Shown here one piece after another: positions 23,401 through 35,142 of a stretch of 60,000 bases of DNA; position 1 is the first letter of the stretch, and each line of letters opens with the position of its first letter. The DNA is from Takakia lepidozioides (Eukaryota; Streptophyta; Takakiopsida; Takakiales; Takakiaceae), in NCBI GenBank assembly GCA_030704615.1, contig CM060731.1:89820756-89880755 (forward strand), written 5' to 3'. Below the pieces are notes generated by a model. The model was not told where the DNA came from and ran no database searches. It worked only from the letters and a program-made list of their open reading frames with translations. A program made the translations under genes and the position numbers.

Positions 23401-26400
23401 CAAGATCAAGGACAGTGTGGTGAGGGCACAGGTTCTTCTTCGACCTATTTCAGCCTGTTTTGCCCTCTCATCAGACTCGGCCCTGAATTTGAATCATGGA
23501 ACAGAGCTGGCATGAGCTTTTAAAGATCCTTCAGGAGGGTGCGACAACCGCAATCGCAAAGTGTGGCTTTTTCTTAATGTATGATGTGAAGAAGTTTGTC
23601 CATCCTGCAAATGTGGGTTGTTGGCTCCTGTTAGTACCATGATTTGATATTCTTCCTGATGTTTACAAGGTTCTTGGGAGAGTTAGCTTGGTCTTAGCAG
23701 GCCGTGTTTCAATCTCTGCCCACTCAGCTGCACCGTGGTGGTTCTCACTGACCAATCCGACATTACCTAACTACAGACACAAGCAGCACACACTAGAGGT
23801 CATCTTGGGTTCATGTTCAGTCAAATCCTCCATGGGTCATGACACAAGGTCGAGGACAATGTGGTGAGGGCACCTTCTTCTTCAACCTATTTCAGCCTGT
23901 TTTTCCCTCTCATCAGACTCGGCCCTGAATTTGAATCATGGAACAGAGCTGGCATGAGCTTTTTAAAGATCCTTCAGGAGGGTGCGACAACCGCAATCGC
24001 AAAGTGTGGCTTTTTCTTAATGTATGATGTGAAGAAGTTTGTCCATCCTGCAAATGTGGGTTGTTGGCTCCTGTTAGTACCATGATTTGGTATTCTTCCT
24101 GATGTTTACAAGGTTCTTGGGAGAGTTAGCTTGGTCTTAGCAGGCCGTGTTTCAATCTCTGCCCACTCAGCTGCACCGTGGTGGTTCTCACTGACCAATC
24201 CGACATTACCTAACTACAGACACAAGCAGCACACACTAGAGGTCATCTTGGGTTCATGTTCAGTCAAATCCTCCATGGGTCATGACACAAGGTCGAGGAC
24301 AATGTGGTGAGGGCACAGGTTCTTCTTCGACCTATTTCAGCCTGTTTTGCCCTCTCATCAGACTCGGCCCTGAATTTGAATCATGGAACAGAGCTGGCAT
24401 GAGCTTTTTAAAGATCCTTCAGGAGGGTGCGACAACCGCAATTGCAAAGTGTGGCTTTTTCTTAATGTATGATGTGAAGAAGTTTGTCCATCCTGCAAAT
24501 GTGGGTTGTTGGCTCCTGTTAGTACCATGATTTGATATTCTTCCTGATGTTTATAAGGTTCTTGGGAGAGTCAGCTTGGTCTTAGCAGGCCGTGTTTCAA
24601 TCTCTGCCCACTCAGCTGCACCGTGGTGCATGTTTCACTGACCAATCCGACATTACCTAACTACAGACACAAGCAGCACACACAAGAGGTCATCTTGGGT
24701 TCATGTTCAGTCAAATCCTCCATGGGTCATGACACAAGGTCGAGGACAATGTGGTGAGGGCACCTTCTTCTTCGACCTATTTCAGCCTGTTTTGCCCTCT
24801 CATCAGACTCGGCCCTGAATTTGAATCATGGAACAGAGCTGGCATGAGCTTTTTAAAGATCCTTTAGGAGGGTGCGACAACCGCAATCGCAAAGTGTGGC
24901 TTTTTCTTTATGTAGGATGTGAAGAAGTTTGTCCATCCTGCAAATGTGGGTTGTTGGGTCCTGTTAGTACCATGATTTGGTATACTTCCTGATGTTTATA
25001 AGGTTCTTGGGAGAGTTAGCTTGGTCTTAGCAGGCTGTGTTTCAATGTCTGCCTGCTCACCTGCACCGTGGTGCAGGTTCTCACTGACCAATCCGACATT
25101 ACCTAACTAAAGACACAAGCAGCACACACTAGAGGTCATCTTGGGTTCATGTTCAGTCAAATCCTCCATGGGTCATGACACAAGGTCGAGGACAATGTGG
25201 TGAGGGCACCTTCTTCTTCGACCTATTTCAGCCTGTTTTGCCCTCTCATCAGACTCGGCCCTGAATTTGAATCATGGAACAGAGCTGGCATGAGCTTTTT
25301 AAATATCCTTCAGGAGGATGCGACAACCGCAATCGCAAAGTGTGGCTTTTTTCTTAATGTACGATGTGAGAAGTTTGTCCATCATGCAAATGTGGGTTGT
25401 GGGCTCCTGGTATTACCAGGATTTGGTATACTTCCTGATGTTTATAAGGTTCTTGGGAGAGTCAGCTTGGTCTTAGCAGGCTGTGTTTCAATGTCTGCCT
25501 GCTCAGCTGCACCGTGGTGCAGGTTCTCACTGACCAATCCGACATTACCTGACTACAGACACAAGCATCACACACAAGAGGTCCTTTTGTCGGTCAAATC
25601 ATCCATGGGTCATGACACAAGATCAAGGACAGTGTGGTGAGGGCACAGGTTCTTCTTCGACCTATTTCAGCCTGTTTTGCCCTCTCATCAGACTCGGCCC
25701 TGAATTTGAATCATGGAACAGAGCTGGCATGAGCTTTTTAAAGATCCTTCAGGAGGGTGCGACAACCGCAATCGCAAAGTGTGGCTTTTTCTTAATGTAT
25801 GATGTGAAGAAGTTTGTCCATCCTGCAAATGTGGGTTGTTGGCTCCTGTTAGTACCATGATTTGATATTCTTCCTGATGTTTACAAGGTTCTTGGGAGAG
25901 TTAGCTTGGTCTTAGCAGGCCGTGTTTCAATCTCTGCCCACTCAGCTGCACCGTGGTGGTTCTCACTGACCAATCCGACATTACCTAACTACAGACACAA
26001 GCAGCACACACTAGAGGTCATCTTGGGTTCATGTTCAGTCAAATCCTCCATGGGTCATGACACAAGGTCGAGGACAATGTGGTGAGGGCACCTTCTTCTT
26101 CGACCTATTTCAGCCTGTTTTCCCTCTCATCAGACTCGGCCCTGAATTTGAATCATGGAACAGAGCTGGCATGAGCTTTTTAAAGATCCTTCAGGAGGGT
26201 GCGACAACCGCAATCGCAAAGTGTGGCTTTTTCTTAATGTATGATGTGAGAAGTTTGTCCATCCTGCAAATGTGGGTTGTTGGCTCCTGTTAGTACCATG
26301 ATTTGGTATTCTTCCTGATGTTTACAAGGTTCTTGGGAGAGTTAGCTTGGTCTTAGCAGGCCGTGTTTCAATCTCTGCCCACTCAGCTGCACCGTGGTGG

Positions 26401-29228
26401 TTCTCACTGACCAATCCGACATTACCTAACTACAGACACAAGCAGCACACACTAGAGGTCATCTTGGGTTCATGTTCAGTCAAATCCTCCATGGGTCATG
26501 ACACAAGGTCGAGGACAATGTGGTGAGGGCACCTTCTTCTTCGACCTATTTCAGCCTGTTTTGCCCTCTCATCAGACTCGGCCCTGAATTTGAATCATGG
26601 AACAGAGCTGGCATGAGCTTTTTAAAGATCCTTCAGGAGGGTGCGACAACCGCAATCGCAAAGTGTGGCTTTTTCTTAATGTATGATGTGAGAAGTTTGT
26701 CCATCCTGCAAATGTGGGTTGTTGGCTCCTGTTAGTACCATGATTTGATATTCTTCCTGATGTTTATAAGGTTCTTGGGAGAGTCAGCTTGGTCTTAGCA
26801 GGCCGTGTTTCAATCTCTGCCCACTCAGCTGCACCGTGGTGCATGTTTCACTGACCAATCCGACATTACCTAACTACAGACACAAGCAGCACACACAAGA
26901 GGTCATCTTGGGTTCATGTTCAGTCAAATCCTCCATGGGTCATGACACAAGGTCGAGGACAATGTGGTGAGGGCACCTTCTTCTTCGACCTATTTCAGCC
27001 TGTTTTGCCCTCTCATCAGACTCGGCCCTGAATTTGAATCATGGAACAGAGCTGGCATGAGCTTTTTAAAGATCCTTTAGGAGGGTGCGACAACCGCAAT
27101 CGCAAAGTGTGGCTTTTTCTTTATGTAGGATGTGAAGAAGTTTGTCCATCCTGCAAATGTGGGTTGTTGGCTCCTGTTAGTACCATGATTTGGTATACTT
27201 CCTGATGTTTATAAGGTTCTTGGGAGAGTTAGCTTGGTCTTAGCAGGCTGTGTTTCAATGTCTGCCTGCTCACCTGCACCGTGGTGCAGGTTCTCACTGA
27301 CCAATCCGACATTACCTAACTAAAGACACAAGCAGCACACACTAGAGGTCATCTTGGGTTCATGTTCAGTCAAATCCTCCATGGGTCATGACACAAGGTC
27401 GAGGACAATGTGGTGAGGGCACCTTCTTCTTCGACCTATTTCAGCCTGTTTTGCCCTCTCATCAGACTCGGCCCTGAATTTGAATCATGGAACAGAGCTG
27501 GCATGAGCTTTTTAAAGATCCTTCAGGAGGATGCGACAACCGCAATCGCAAAGTGTGGCTTTTTTCTAATGTACGATGTGAGAAGTTTGTCCATCATGCA
27601 AATGTGGGTTGTGGCTCCTGGTATTACCAGGATTTGGTATACTTCCTGATGTTTATAAGGTTCTTGGGAGAGTCGCTTGGTCTTAGCAGGCTGTGTTTCA
27701 ATGTCTCCCTGCTCAGCTGCACCGTGGTGCAGGTTCTCACTGACCAATCCGACATTACCTGACTACAGACACAAGCATCACACACAGAGGTCCTTTTGTC
27801 GGTCAAATCATCCATGGGTCATGACACAAGATCAAGGACAATGTGGTGAGGGCACAGGTTCTTCTTCGACCTATTTCAGCCTGTTTTGCCCTCTCATCAG
27901 ACTCGGCCCTGAATTTGAATCATGGAACAGAGCTGGCATGAGCTTTTTAAAGATCCTTCAGGAGGGTGCGACAACCGCAATCGCAAAGTGTGGCTTTTTC
28001 TTAATGTATGATGTGAAGAAGTTTGTCCATCCTACAAATGTGGGTTGTTGGCTCCTGTTAGTACCATGATTGGATTTCTTCCTGATGTTTACAAGGTTCT
28101 TGGGAGAGTTAGCTTGGTCTTAGCAGGCCGTGTTTCAATCTCTGCCCACTCAGCTGCACCGTGGTGGTTCTCACTGACCAATCCGACATTACCTAACTAC
28201 AGACACAAGCAGCACACACTAGAGGTCATCTTGGGTTCATGTTCAGTCAAATCCTCCATGGGTCATGACACAAGGTCGAGGACAATGTGGTGAGGGCACA
28301 GGTTCTTCTTCGACCTAATTCAGCCTGTTTTGCCCTCTCATCAGACTCGGAATCATGGAACAGAGCTGGCATGAGCTTTTTAAAGATCCTTCAGGAGGGT
28401 GCGACAACCGCAATCGCAAAGTGTGGCTTTTTCTTAATGTATGATGTGAGAAGTTTGTCCATCCTGCAAATGTGGGTTGTTGGCTCCTGTAGTACCATGA
28501 TTTGGTATTCTTCCTGATGTTTACAAGGTTCTTGGGAGAGTTAGCTTGGTCTTAGCAGGCCGTGTTTCAATCTCTACCCACTCAGCTGCACCGTGGTGCA
28601 TGTTCTCACTGACCAATCCGACATTACCTAACTAAAGACACAAGCAGCACACACTAGAGGTCATCTTGGGTTCATGTTCAGTCAAATCCTCCATGGGTCA
28701 TGACACAAGGTCGAGGACAATGTGGTGAGGGCACCTTCTTCTTCGACCTATTTCAGCCTGTTTTGCCCTCTCATCAGACTCGGCCCTGAATTTGAATCAT
28801 GGAACAGAGCTGGCATGAGCTTTTTAAAGATCCTTCAGGAGGGTGCGACAACCGCAATCGCAAAGTGTGGCTTTTTCTTAATGTACGATGTGAGAAGTTT
28901 GTCCATCCTGCAAATGTGGGTTGTTGGCTCCTGTTAGTACCATGATTTGATATTCTTCCTGATGTTTATAAGGTTCTTTGGGAGAGTCAGCTTGGTCTTA
29001 GCAGGCTGTGTTTCAATGTCTGCCTGCTCAGCTGCACCGTGGTGCAGGTTCTCACTGACCAATCCGACATTACCTAACTACAGACACAAGCATCACACAC
29101 AAGAGGTCCTTTTGTCGGTCAAATCCTCCATGGGTCATGACACAAGATCAAGGACAGTGTGGTGAGGGCACAGGTTCTTCTTCGACCTATTTCAGCCTGT
29201 TTTGCCCTCTCATCAGACTCGGCCCTGA
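17487..29228 (+). repeat. Satellite array: about 27 tandem copies of a ~446-bp monomer
   Basis: The phrase ggtcatgacacaag.tc.agg recurs 27 times, at about 17,699, 18,146, 18,594, 19,039 and onward to 29,131. Spacing is mostly 440-449 bp. Shorter spacings mark deletions (about 385 bp ending at 19,872; about 422 bp near 22,960). Monomers are about 95% alike by eye. The last monomer is cut at ggccctga (29,228). An 82-codon frame (..GPEFESWNRAGMSFLKILQE..) recurs once per monomer, but it breaks by frameshift in many copies and is probably incidental. The whole array lies inside the CACTA element. Confidence 0.92.
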
Positions 29229-29998
29229 GATGCATATTGAATTTTGTAAGTTAGCTCATTGCTTGTTGATAGTAGGGTTGGGGGTGTTTGCTGGAACAAT
29301 TCTAGGCTGTCATTGTCAGCTGCTAGCAGGAAGGCAAGGATGTATGCATGATTTTGTGCAGAGGCATAGATAGCTGAAGGAGCAGGGATAGAGTGTGGGC
29401 CCAGATTCGTCCAAGAAGGCCAGATTTCAAGCTCCATTATTTCAGTGTCATCCATTCAGCCAGGGATTTCTTGGTGACATTGCAAAGGCTTTACTCGCAA
29501 CACGATGCTTGTAAAGCTTCCTTAGCTTGAATGCTGATTATGCTTGAATTATTAGGTTTGTAAAGCCAGTTTTGAAATTTTCATGGTAATCAGCTCTCTT
29601 GAGAATTTGTAGGTTGCAAGCCATTTACAGCGGGCCGTGGGTGGACTGGAAGACAGCCATTGAAAGTCCTGGTGCAGGTTAATACCAGTGGAGAGCAGTG
29701 TAAGCTTCATATGCCCTTTTGGTGCTAGTTATCTTCATGTATGGTACTATTGAACACCAACAATCTTTGGTGAGATTCTGTCTTGGTGCACGTGTCTGAT
29801 AAAGAAAGACGGTAATGTTTGTTCTGAAACCTGAAGGCGTGAAATGATTCAATACAACAAGAGCATTACGCGTGTCACAGTACAAGCTGTAAGAAAGCAA
29901 GAGATACATAGTTATACAGTCAAACAGACAACTATCAGTTTCTGTGGAATCTCTTGGCAATGGCAGGATGGGTTGGGAATAGCCAAGTCAGGAGGTGA
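29229..29998. other. Dispersed repeat copy and unassigned CACTA interior
   Basis: 29,275-29,437 is the second copy of the 7.68-kb dispersed repeat. It starts almost at the edge of the satellite array. The remaining 29,440-29,998 holds no recognised gene. Confidence 0.55.
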
Positions 29999-30560
29999 AT
30001 GCCTGTCAAATTACCACATGTCCTTCTGAATACTGCCCCTACCCTGGTGGACATGTATGCCAAATGTGGGTGCATCGAGGATGCCAAAGGAGTGTTCAAC
30101 ACTGTGGTTGAACGAGATGTGGTGTCGTGGAGTGCGATGCTTGCAGGGTATGCACAACTGGGGTGCGGGATGGAGGCTCCAACCTTTGAGCAAATGATGG
30201 GGGAAGGGGTGAAGGCCGCCGATAGAACGTTTGTGTGCGTTTGCAGTGCGTCTGGCAGCCCTAGAAAAGGGCAAAGAGATCCCTGGTGACACCATCAAAT
30301 CTGCAATTGTACCAGATGTCATCCTGAACATTGCTCTGGTGGCCATGTATGCTAAATGTGGGAGCATTGAGGATGCCAAGGGAGTGTTCAACACTATGGC
30401 TGAACCATATGTGGTGTCGTGGAATGCGATGCTTGCAGGGTGTGAGAGCAGGAGCGCGGGATGGGGCTTTGGACACCTGAAAGCAAATGATGGGGAAATG
30501 GATGAAGGTACCTTCACAGCCAGCCTGGAAAGTCATATCTGCCATGTCACAACTGATTAG
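29999..30560 (+). pseudogene. PPR (PLS-class pentatricopeptide repeat) gene fragment captured in CACTA
   Basis: Two successive PPR arms are readable: LVDMYAKCGCIEDAKGVFNT with ERDVVSWSAMLAGYAQ, then ALEKGKEIPGDTIKSAIVPD, LVAMYAKCGSIEDAKGVFNT and EPYVVSWNAMLAGC. They lie in different frames, with the change at about 30,235. MYAKCG and VVSWNAM are hallmarks of plant PLS-type PPR proteins, which bind organellar RNA. There is no N-terminal targeting region and no E/DYW end, so this is a short captured fragment ending 100 bp from the CACTA terminus. Confidence 0.8.
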
Positions 30561-30657
30561 GCTTTTACGTCTTCAGAGTCAGGAAGTCGTAAATGGCTTC
30601 CATAACTGCATTTGCAATCATAACACAGAGAAGTAAAAGCCGCAATCTGTTGTAGTG

Positions 30658-30980
30658 TAAGAAGCTTCCCCAAGAAGCTTCCCCTATGGAGGTTTCTTGC
30701 TGGAGAAGTTTCCAAGATTAAACAAAGGTTTCTTGATGGAGAAGCTTCCTTAAACAAAGGAGGTATCTTGATGGAGAAGTTTCCTCCAAATGAAGCTTCC
30801 TGAGTAGTTTCCCAAGTTACTCTTGGTAATTTTGTAAACTCCCGGTAACTTGGTAAATCATGGTAAATCATGGTAGACCATGGTAAATCACGGTAAGTCA
30901 TGGTAACTTTCGATAATATGATAACTTGATAACTTCTGGTATTTACTACTGGTAAGTTCCTCTGGGCTATGTCCGTGACA
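30658..30980 (-). repeat. 3' LTR of inner chromovirus, proximal part
   Basis: Starts TGTCACGGACATAGCCC at 30,980 and contains short ggtaa.ttgataa/ggtaaatcatggtaa-type internal repeats in U3 (30,830-30,960). It is cut at the TAA shared with the other LTR part. The polypurine tract lies at 30,981-30,996. Confidence 0.85.
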
Positions 30981-31035
30981 TCACCCCCTCCTCTAGCGCC
31001 GAGTTCCTCGAGGAGCGGTAAAATCTTGGACTTGC

Positions 31036-31545
31036 TTAAAGTTGGAGAAAATCCAAAATTCGGCGAATGGTACTTGCCAAGTATTCGACTCTTTGTTCTT
31101 GACTCAAATGATTTATAGGTCCCTGCAACCATCGATAGTGTCCAACACCTTGAACTTGGGACCACGCAGTGATTTGAGCATTCTGATTTTTGAAACTGCC
31201 TTCAAACATGATTTCGTTGCCTTCTGGATCTGAAGCCTCAACCTCCAACAGAATTATCAAACTTCGAGTAGGCTCCACTTGTCGTCGTACGGGGTCCAGA
31301 CGAGGAAGTACGCGTCGCATTGGTGGCCCATCGTCTCGAGAGCGTCGGCGTGATGTTGAAGGTCGTGAGAGTCGGAACGACTGATCTGGTAGCTGGGTAA
31401 GCGACAACTCCAATGTATCTGGTTCCTGCGACTCCATACTGTCAATACAAGATGCAAGAGTGCTGGAAGTGTAGCTATATATACTGATGTGTGGTGCTCC
31501 TCCCTCCTTAGCGTGTATCAGGTACATTGAATGTGGAGTCTTCAC
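31036..31545 (-). CDS. Additional ORF downstream of integrase in inner chromovirus (unknown)
   Basis: A 169-codon open frame lies between the chromodomain remnant and the polypurine tract. It contains an Arg/Ser-rich middle (RLSRPSTSRRRSRDDG) and a C-terminal stretch (HYRWLQGPINHLSQEQRVEY then LASTIRRILDFLQL). It is intact although gag-pol is broken, and its stop codon lies about 55 bp from the LTR. I recognise no family. It may be a Gag-Pol C-terminal extension that lost continuity, or a separate 3' ORF. Confidence 0.4.
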   Translation of the reverse strand: MKTPHSMYLIHAKEGGAPHISIYSYTSSTLASCIDSMESQEPDTLELSLTQLPDQSFRLSRPSTSRRRSRDDGPPMRRVLPRLDPVRRQVEPTRSLIILLEVEASDPEGNEIMFEGSFKNQNAQITAWSQVQGVGHYRWLQGPINHLSQEQRVEYLASTIRRILDFLQL

Positions 31546-31599
31546 CTTGAAGCTAACTTGGCTGACATCATCGTTGTGACGTCTTATTGACGTGTAGCT

Positions 31600-32915
31600 T
31601 GGGGCTTAACTGGATATCGTTGATGAAACTCTTGGACTTTGTCAGATGCATTGGCGAGGTTGGATGAAGGTTCTCACTTTCGTTCGTTGATGTCGTAGCA
31701 TTTCTAATGTACGAGATACTCAAGACGTTTATACTTGATGCGAGAGTCTAGGACTTCGTCGACTTCATACTCAATTTCATGATTGACTTCGATTGGTGGA
31801 GTTGGTACGGAAACTCTTCCTGGAATATTCGATGGATGATACAACTCCAATAATGAAACACGAAAGACTGGATGGATGCGCATACTTCGTGGGAGTCAAG
31901 CCGAAAACTGACCGGATTTATTTGTCGAATAATTTTGAATGGGCCCAGGCGTTGATAATCCAACTTCTTTGATGGTCGCGAGGTTTGTATGTCCCGTCGA
32001 AGAAGCCACACACGATCTTTGACCTTGAACTGGGGTTGGAGTTGGCGACGTTGATCTGCATACTCCTTGTATTATTTTTGAGCTTCTGCGAGGTGGAATG
32101 TAAGCTCCTTGTGAATCGTAGCAAGGATGAGTAGCAAGGTTTCTGCAACAGGGTCTAAAGTCTTCATGTGGAAATGGTTTGCTCGAGGATGATGACCATA
32201 ATTGGAGAAAAATGGAGTTGTTGGGTCGAAGAATGTATAGTGTTGTTGTAGGCAAACTCAGCCAATGACAGAAGGTCCGTCCAATTATCTTGGTGATAAT
32301 TATCGTACAGCGCGATAAGATACTGCTCCAAAATCTGGTTGACACATTCAGTTTCACCATCAGTCTGTGGATGATTAGCTGTAGAAAGGTGATCTAGTAT
32401 CCAATATGTGAAATAATTCCCCTCCAGAAATTTGATATGAAACTGTGGTCCTCGATCAGATACGATGTCCTTCAGGAGTCCATGAATGCGGTAGATATTA
32501 TTGAGGAAGAGTCTTGCAGTTTTCTCGCCGGGTAACTGTCTTTTACATGGAATGAAATGTGTCATCTTCGTAAACGATCTACAATAACAGGATTAAATCA
32601 GTGGTCGTGGAGATGGAAGGTCCGTAATAAAGTCCATAGACAGCGGACGATCATGGACCCTGGGAATGGGTAATGGTTGAAGAAGGCCGTAAGGTCGATG
32701 TCGTGGTCCCTTCGCTCTAGCACAGTATCGCAAGATTTTATAAATCTTTCACGAGTTTCCACATCTGCGGCTACCAATAGTCCCTGGATATCAATTCCAT
32801 TGTTTGTTGAAGCCGAAATGTCCTGCAGCCGGAAGATCATGGCATGTTTGAAGAATTCGAAGTCGTGTAGGTCCTGGAGGTACATAGAGAAGTCCCTTGA
32901 AATAAAGTAAGTCAT
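31600..32915 (-). pseudogene. Integrase plus chromodomain, frame-broken
   Basis: In order: a degenerate zinc-binding N-terminus (..HDLPAAGHFGFNK.., about 32,850), the catalytic core with MDFITDLP (first Asp, about 32,635), VSDRGPQFH (second Asp) and TDGETECVNQ (Glu) in the 32,565-32,164 frame. The C-terminal part reads VWLLRRDIQTSRPSKKLDYQ and RLGPFKIIRQINPVSFRLD (32,011-31,900). About 31,770-31,600 encodes a chromodomain-like EVDEVLDSRIKYKRLEYLVH followed by a stop where the family has Trp. The chromodomain directs insertion to modified histones in chromoviruses. Several frame changes and stops make it inactive. Confidence 0.75.
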
Positions 32916-34722
32916 CTTGAACTCGAAGTCGTTTGTAACATGTGGGTTGTTCGAGGTCGATTTAGTTGACTTCGTAGTGTCATAGCGAATTGGTCGCTCT
33001 TCAGTGCTTCCTGAATCTCCTTTATGATCTTTGCATCGTCATAGGTGGACATGGATAGCATATTCAATTGGAGATTTTGTTGGTTCAAGATGATGGATTT
33101 CTGTTGGTCAAAAACTGCATCCCATTCCTTTGGCGCAAGATACGATCGTCGAGAAAGAGCATCTGGTTTTCCTTGAAGATGTCCAGGACGGTAGGTAATA
33201 ACAAAATCAAACCTTGCTAGTGACGCTTCCATCTCGCTTGACGTCGATTCAAAACACGAGCACTCATAAAATATTCGAGGTTTTTGTGATCGGTATAGAC
33301 AGTGACCTGATGTTTAGCTTCCTCCTATAGATGATGCTATTCCTCAAATGCATCGATAATCGCTAGAAGTTCTTTGTCATGGATTTCATAATTGATCTCC
33401 GCAGCGGAAAATTTGCGAGAACGAAAAACAACAAGGTTGAGTCGGGCATCTGTACCGTATTGTGAGAGTACCGCGTCAAGTGCAAAGTCCGATGCATCTG
33501 TTTCTAAGAAGAATGGTTTAGATGGGTCTGCATGTACCAGTATTGGAGCCGTTGTAAATGCTTGTTTCAGCCTTTCAAATGCCTGATTAGCCTTCTCGTC
33601 CCATACAAATTTGTCATTCCCTGTGAGTCGTGTCAATGGTGCAGCAATTTTGGAGTAGTCATTGATGAAGATTCTATAGAAATTTGCAAAACCCAGAAAA
33701 CATTGTACATCTCGGACCGAAGTTGGTTTAATCCACTCGATGATGGTTTGTATTTTCTTCTGATCCATAAAGACGCCTTTGTCGGAAATAATGTAGCCTA
33801 GAAATTCGACCTCAGATTGATGGAAAAGACATTTCTCCAACTTGGCATATAATCCTCTTTCTCATAATTTATCAAGGACAAGGCGTACATGGCGGCCATG
33901 TTCTTCTTCGTTCTGTGAAAATATCAAAATGTCGTCTAAATAGATGACTACAAAGTCATCTAAAAATTCTCGAAAGATGTCATTCATCATATGTTGGAAA
34001 ATTGCTGGAGCATCTGTAAGACCGAAAAGCATAACACTGTATTCAACATGTCCATACATTGCTCGAAAAGTTGTTTTCAATTCGTCTCATTCTTTTATCC
34101 GTACAAGGTTATAAGCTCCTCTCAAGTCGATTTTGGTGAAAATCTTCGCTCGTCTTAGTTGGTTGAGAAGCCCAGAAATCAGCGGCAACGGATAACGATT
34201 CTTGATTGTGACTTTGTTGAGACCGCGATAGTCGACATGCAAGCGTAAGGATCCGTTTTTTTTTTTCACAAACAAGATAGGCGCCCCCGCGGGTGATTTT
34301 GAATGTCAGATGAAGTGCTTTGACAAATTTTCATCAATGTATTCGCGTAATGCAGCCATCTCCGTCTGGGATAAGTTATAGATTGGGCCAAATGGTGGTT
34401 GGGCTCCTTCTTGTAACTCAATTGCACAGTCATAAGATCGATGTTCTGGCACTATGTCTGCATTTTTCTTCTCGAAGACATCTTTGAAATCTTGATATTG
34501 AGCGGGTAATGTTGAAATACCTTTGTCTGTTGTGGTCTTGATCGGAGTTGCATAAAGTGCAAATGTTGCCCCCTTTTTTATAGCTCTCATGAAGGCTATA
34601 GCTCCAAGAAACAGGGGTTGAATACCTCTGGTACTTTGGCATTTTTGTCTTGCCGAAATTTTTCGTGATTGCCAGTCGATGTCAGGATTATGAAGTACAA
34701 ACCAGGGAAGTCCAAGGATCAC
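32912..34722 (-). pseudogene. Reverse transcriptase and RNase H of inner chromovirus, frame-broken
   Basis: The RT begins after ..YNLSQTEMAALREYIDENLS (34,400-34,310). It continues [20 protein letters not shown] (34,275-34,200), [11 protein letters not shown], then [14 protein letters not shown] and [11 protein letters not shown] (YLDD active site, about 33,940). Thumb and RNase H follow (33,840-33,337: FLGYIISDKGV, FFLETDASDFALDAVLSQ, NYEIHDKELLAI), then FVITYRPGHLQGKPDALSRR (33,200). The frame breaks near 34,275-34,310, 34,085, 33,855 and 33,235-33,337. The active-site residues themselves are present. Confidence 0.85.
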
Positions 34723-34967
34723 AGGATTCGTTGGAGACTGGATGATATTGAAAACATGCTTGATTTTTAAGCTTCACTTCAAGGGGTCGAGTTTCATGGT
34801 CAACATTTCCTGATGCTAACGGTCGTCCATCGATAACTTCAACAAGGGCCGAGAATTTCTTTCTTACGAGCGTTAAATTGTATTGCTTCACAAAGTCTTT
34901 GTCAATAAAACACGCTGAAGCGCCCGAGTCCAAAAGTGTCTCGATTTTGCATCATGATCTTTACTGG
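34640..34967 (-). pseudogene. Retropepsin (aspartic protease) of inner chromovirus
   Basis: LLDSGASACFIDKDFVKQYN at about 34,935 carries Asp-Ser-Gly. It is followed by VEVIDGRPLASGNVDHETRP and then the frame continuing into MILGLPWFVLHNPDIDWQSR (34,722-34,660), the usual ILGLPWL motif at the protease end. One frame change occurs at about 34,755. Confidence 0.8.
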
Positions 34968-35142
34968 AATTGTGAAACAAGATATAGGGTCTGGAGGTAG
35001 AAAGAGACCTTTTTTTGGTGAGGAATTTGGGGTGTCCAGCCGCATGGTCCCTACTGTGACTGGACATCTTCGTTTTCCGACCTCCTCGTATCGAACACTT
35101 GAGTGGTGCCCCGAGCTTTGAATCTTCTCTTGTGGGGGCAGT

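Larger units (their letters stand above)
16779..30657. mobile_element. CACTA (En/Spm-type) DNA transposon, 13.9 kb, non-autonomous
   Basis: The left end is CACTACAACAGATTGCGGCT and the right end is its exact reverse complement. The perfect terminal inverted repeat extends to 24 bp. TAA flanks both sides (16,776-16,778 and 30,658-30,660), and the uninterrupted LTR copy at 36.46 kb has a single TAA there, proving a 3-bp target duplication. Subterminal boxes of the form (g/c)a(g/a)tc(a/g)taa recur near both ends (about 16,855-16,885; 30,587-30,625), as expected for transposase-binding sites. No TnpA or TnpD transposase was recognised. The cargo is a SINE-like sequence, a 27-copy satellite array, a dispersed repeat and a PPR fragment. 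It must be moved by a transposase encoded elsewhere. Confidence 0.88.

Noticed and set aside
17705-29165. Recurrent 60-147-codon open frames in the satellite (e.g. MTQGRGQCGEG.., MVLAGCVSM..)
   Set aside because: They repeat because the DNA repeats. The frames shift or stop in many monomers and have no domain features.
17487-29228. Satellite as 5S rDNA or as a CRISPR array
   Set aside because: No 5S internal promoter sequence was seen, and the ~446-bp monomers are contiguous with no spacers. It lies inside a plant-type transposon.
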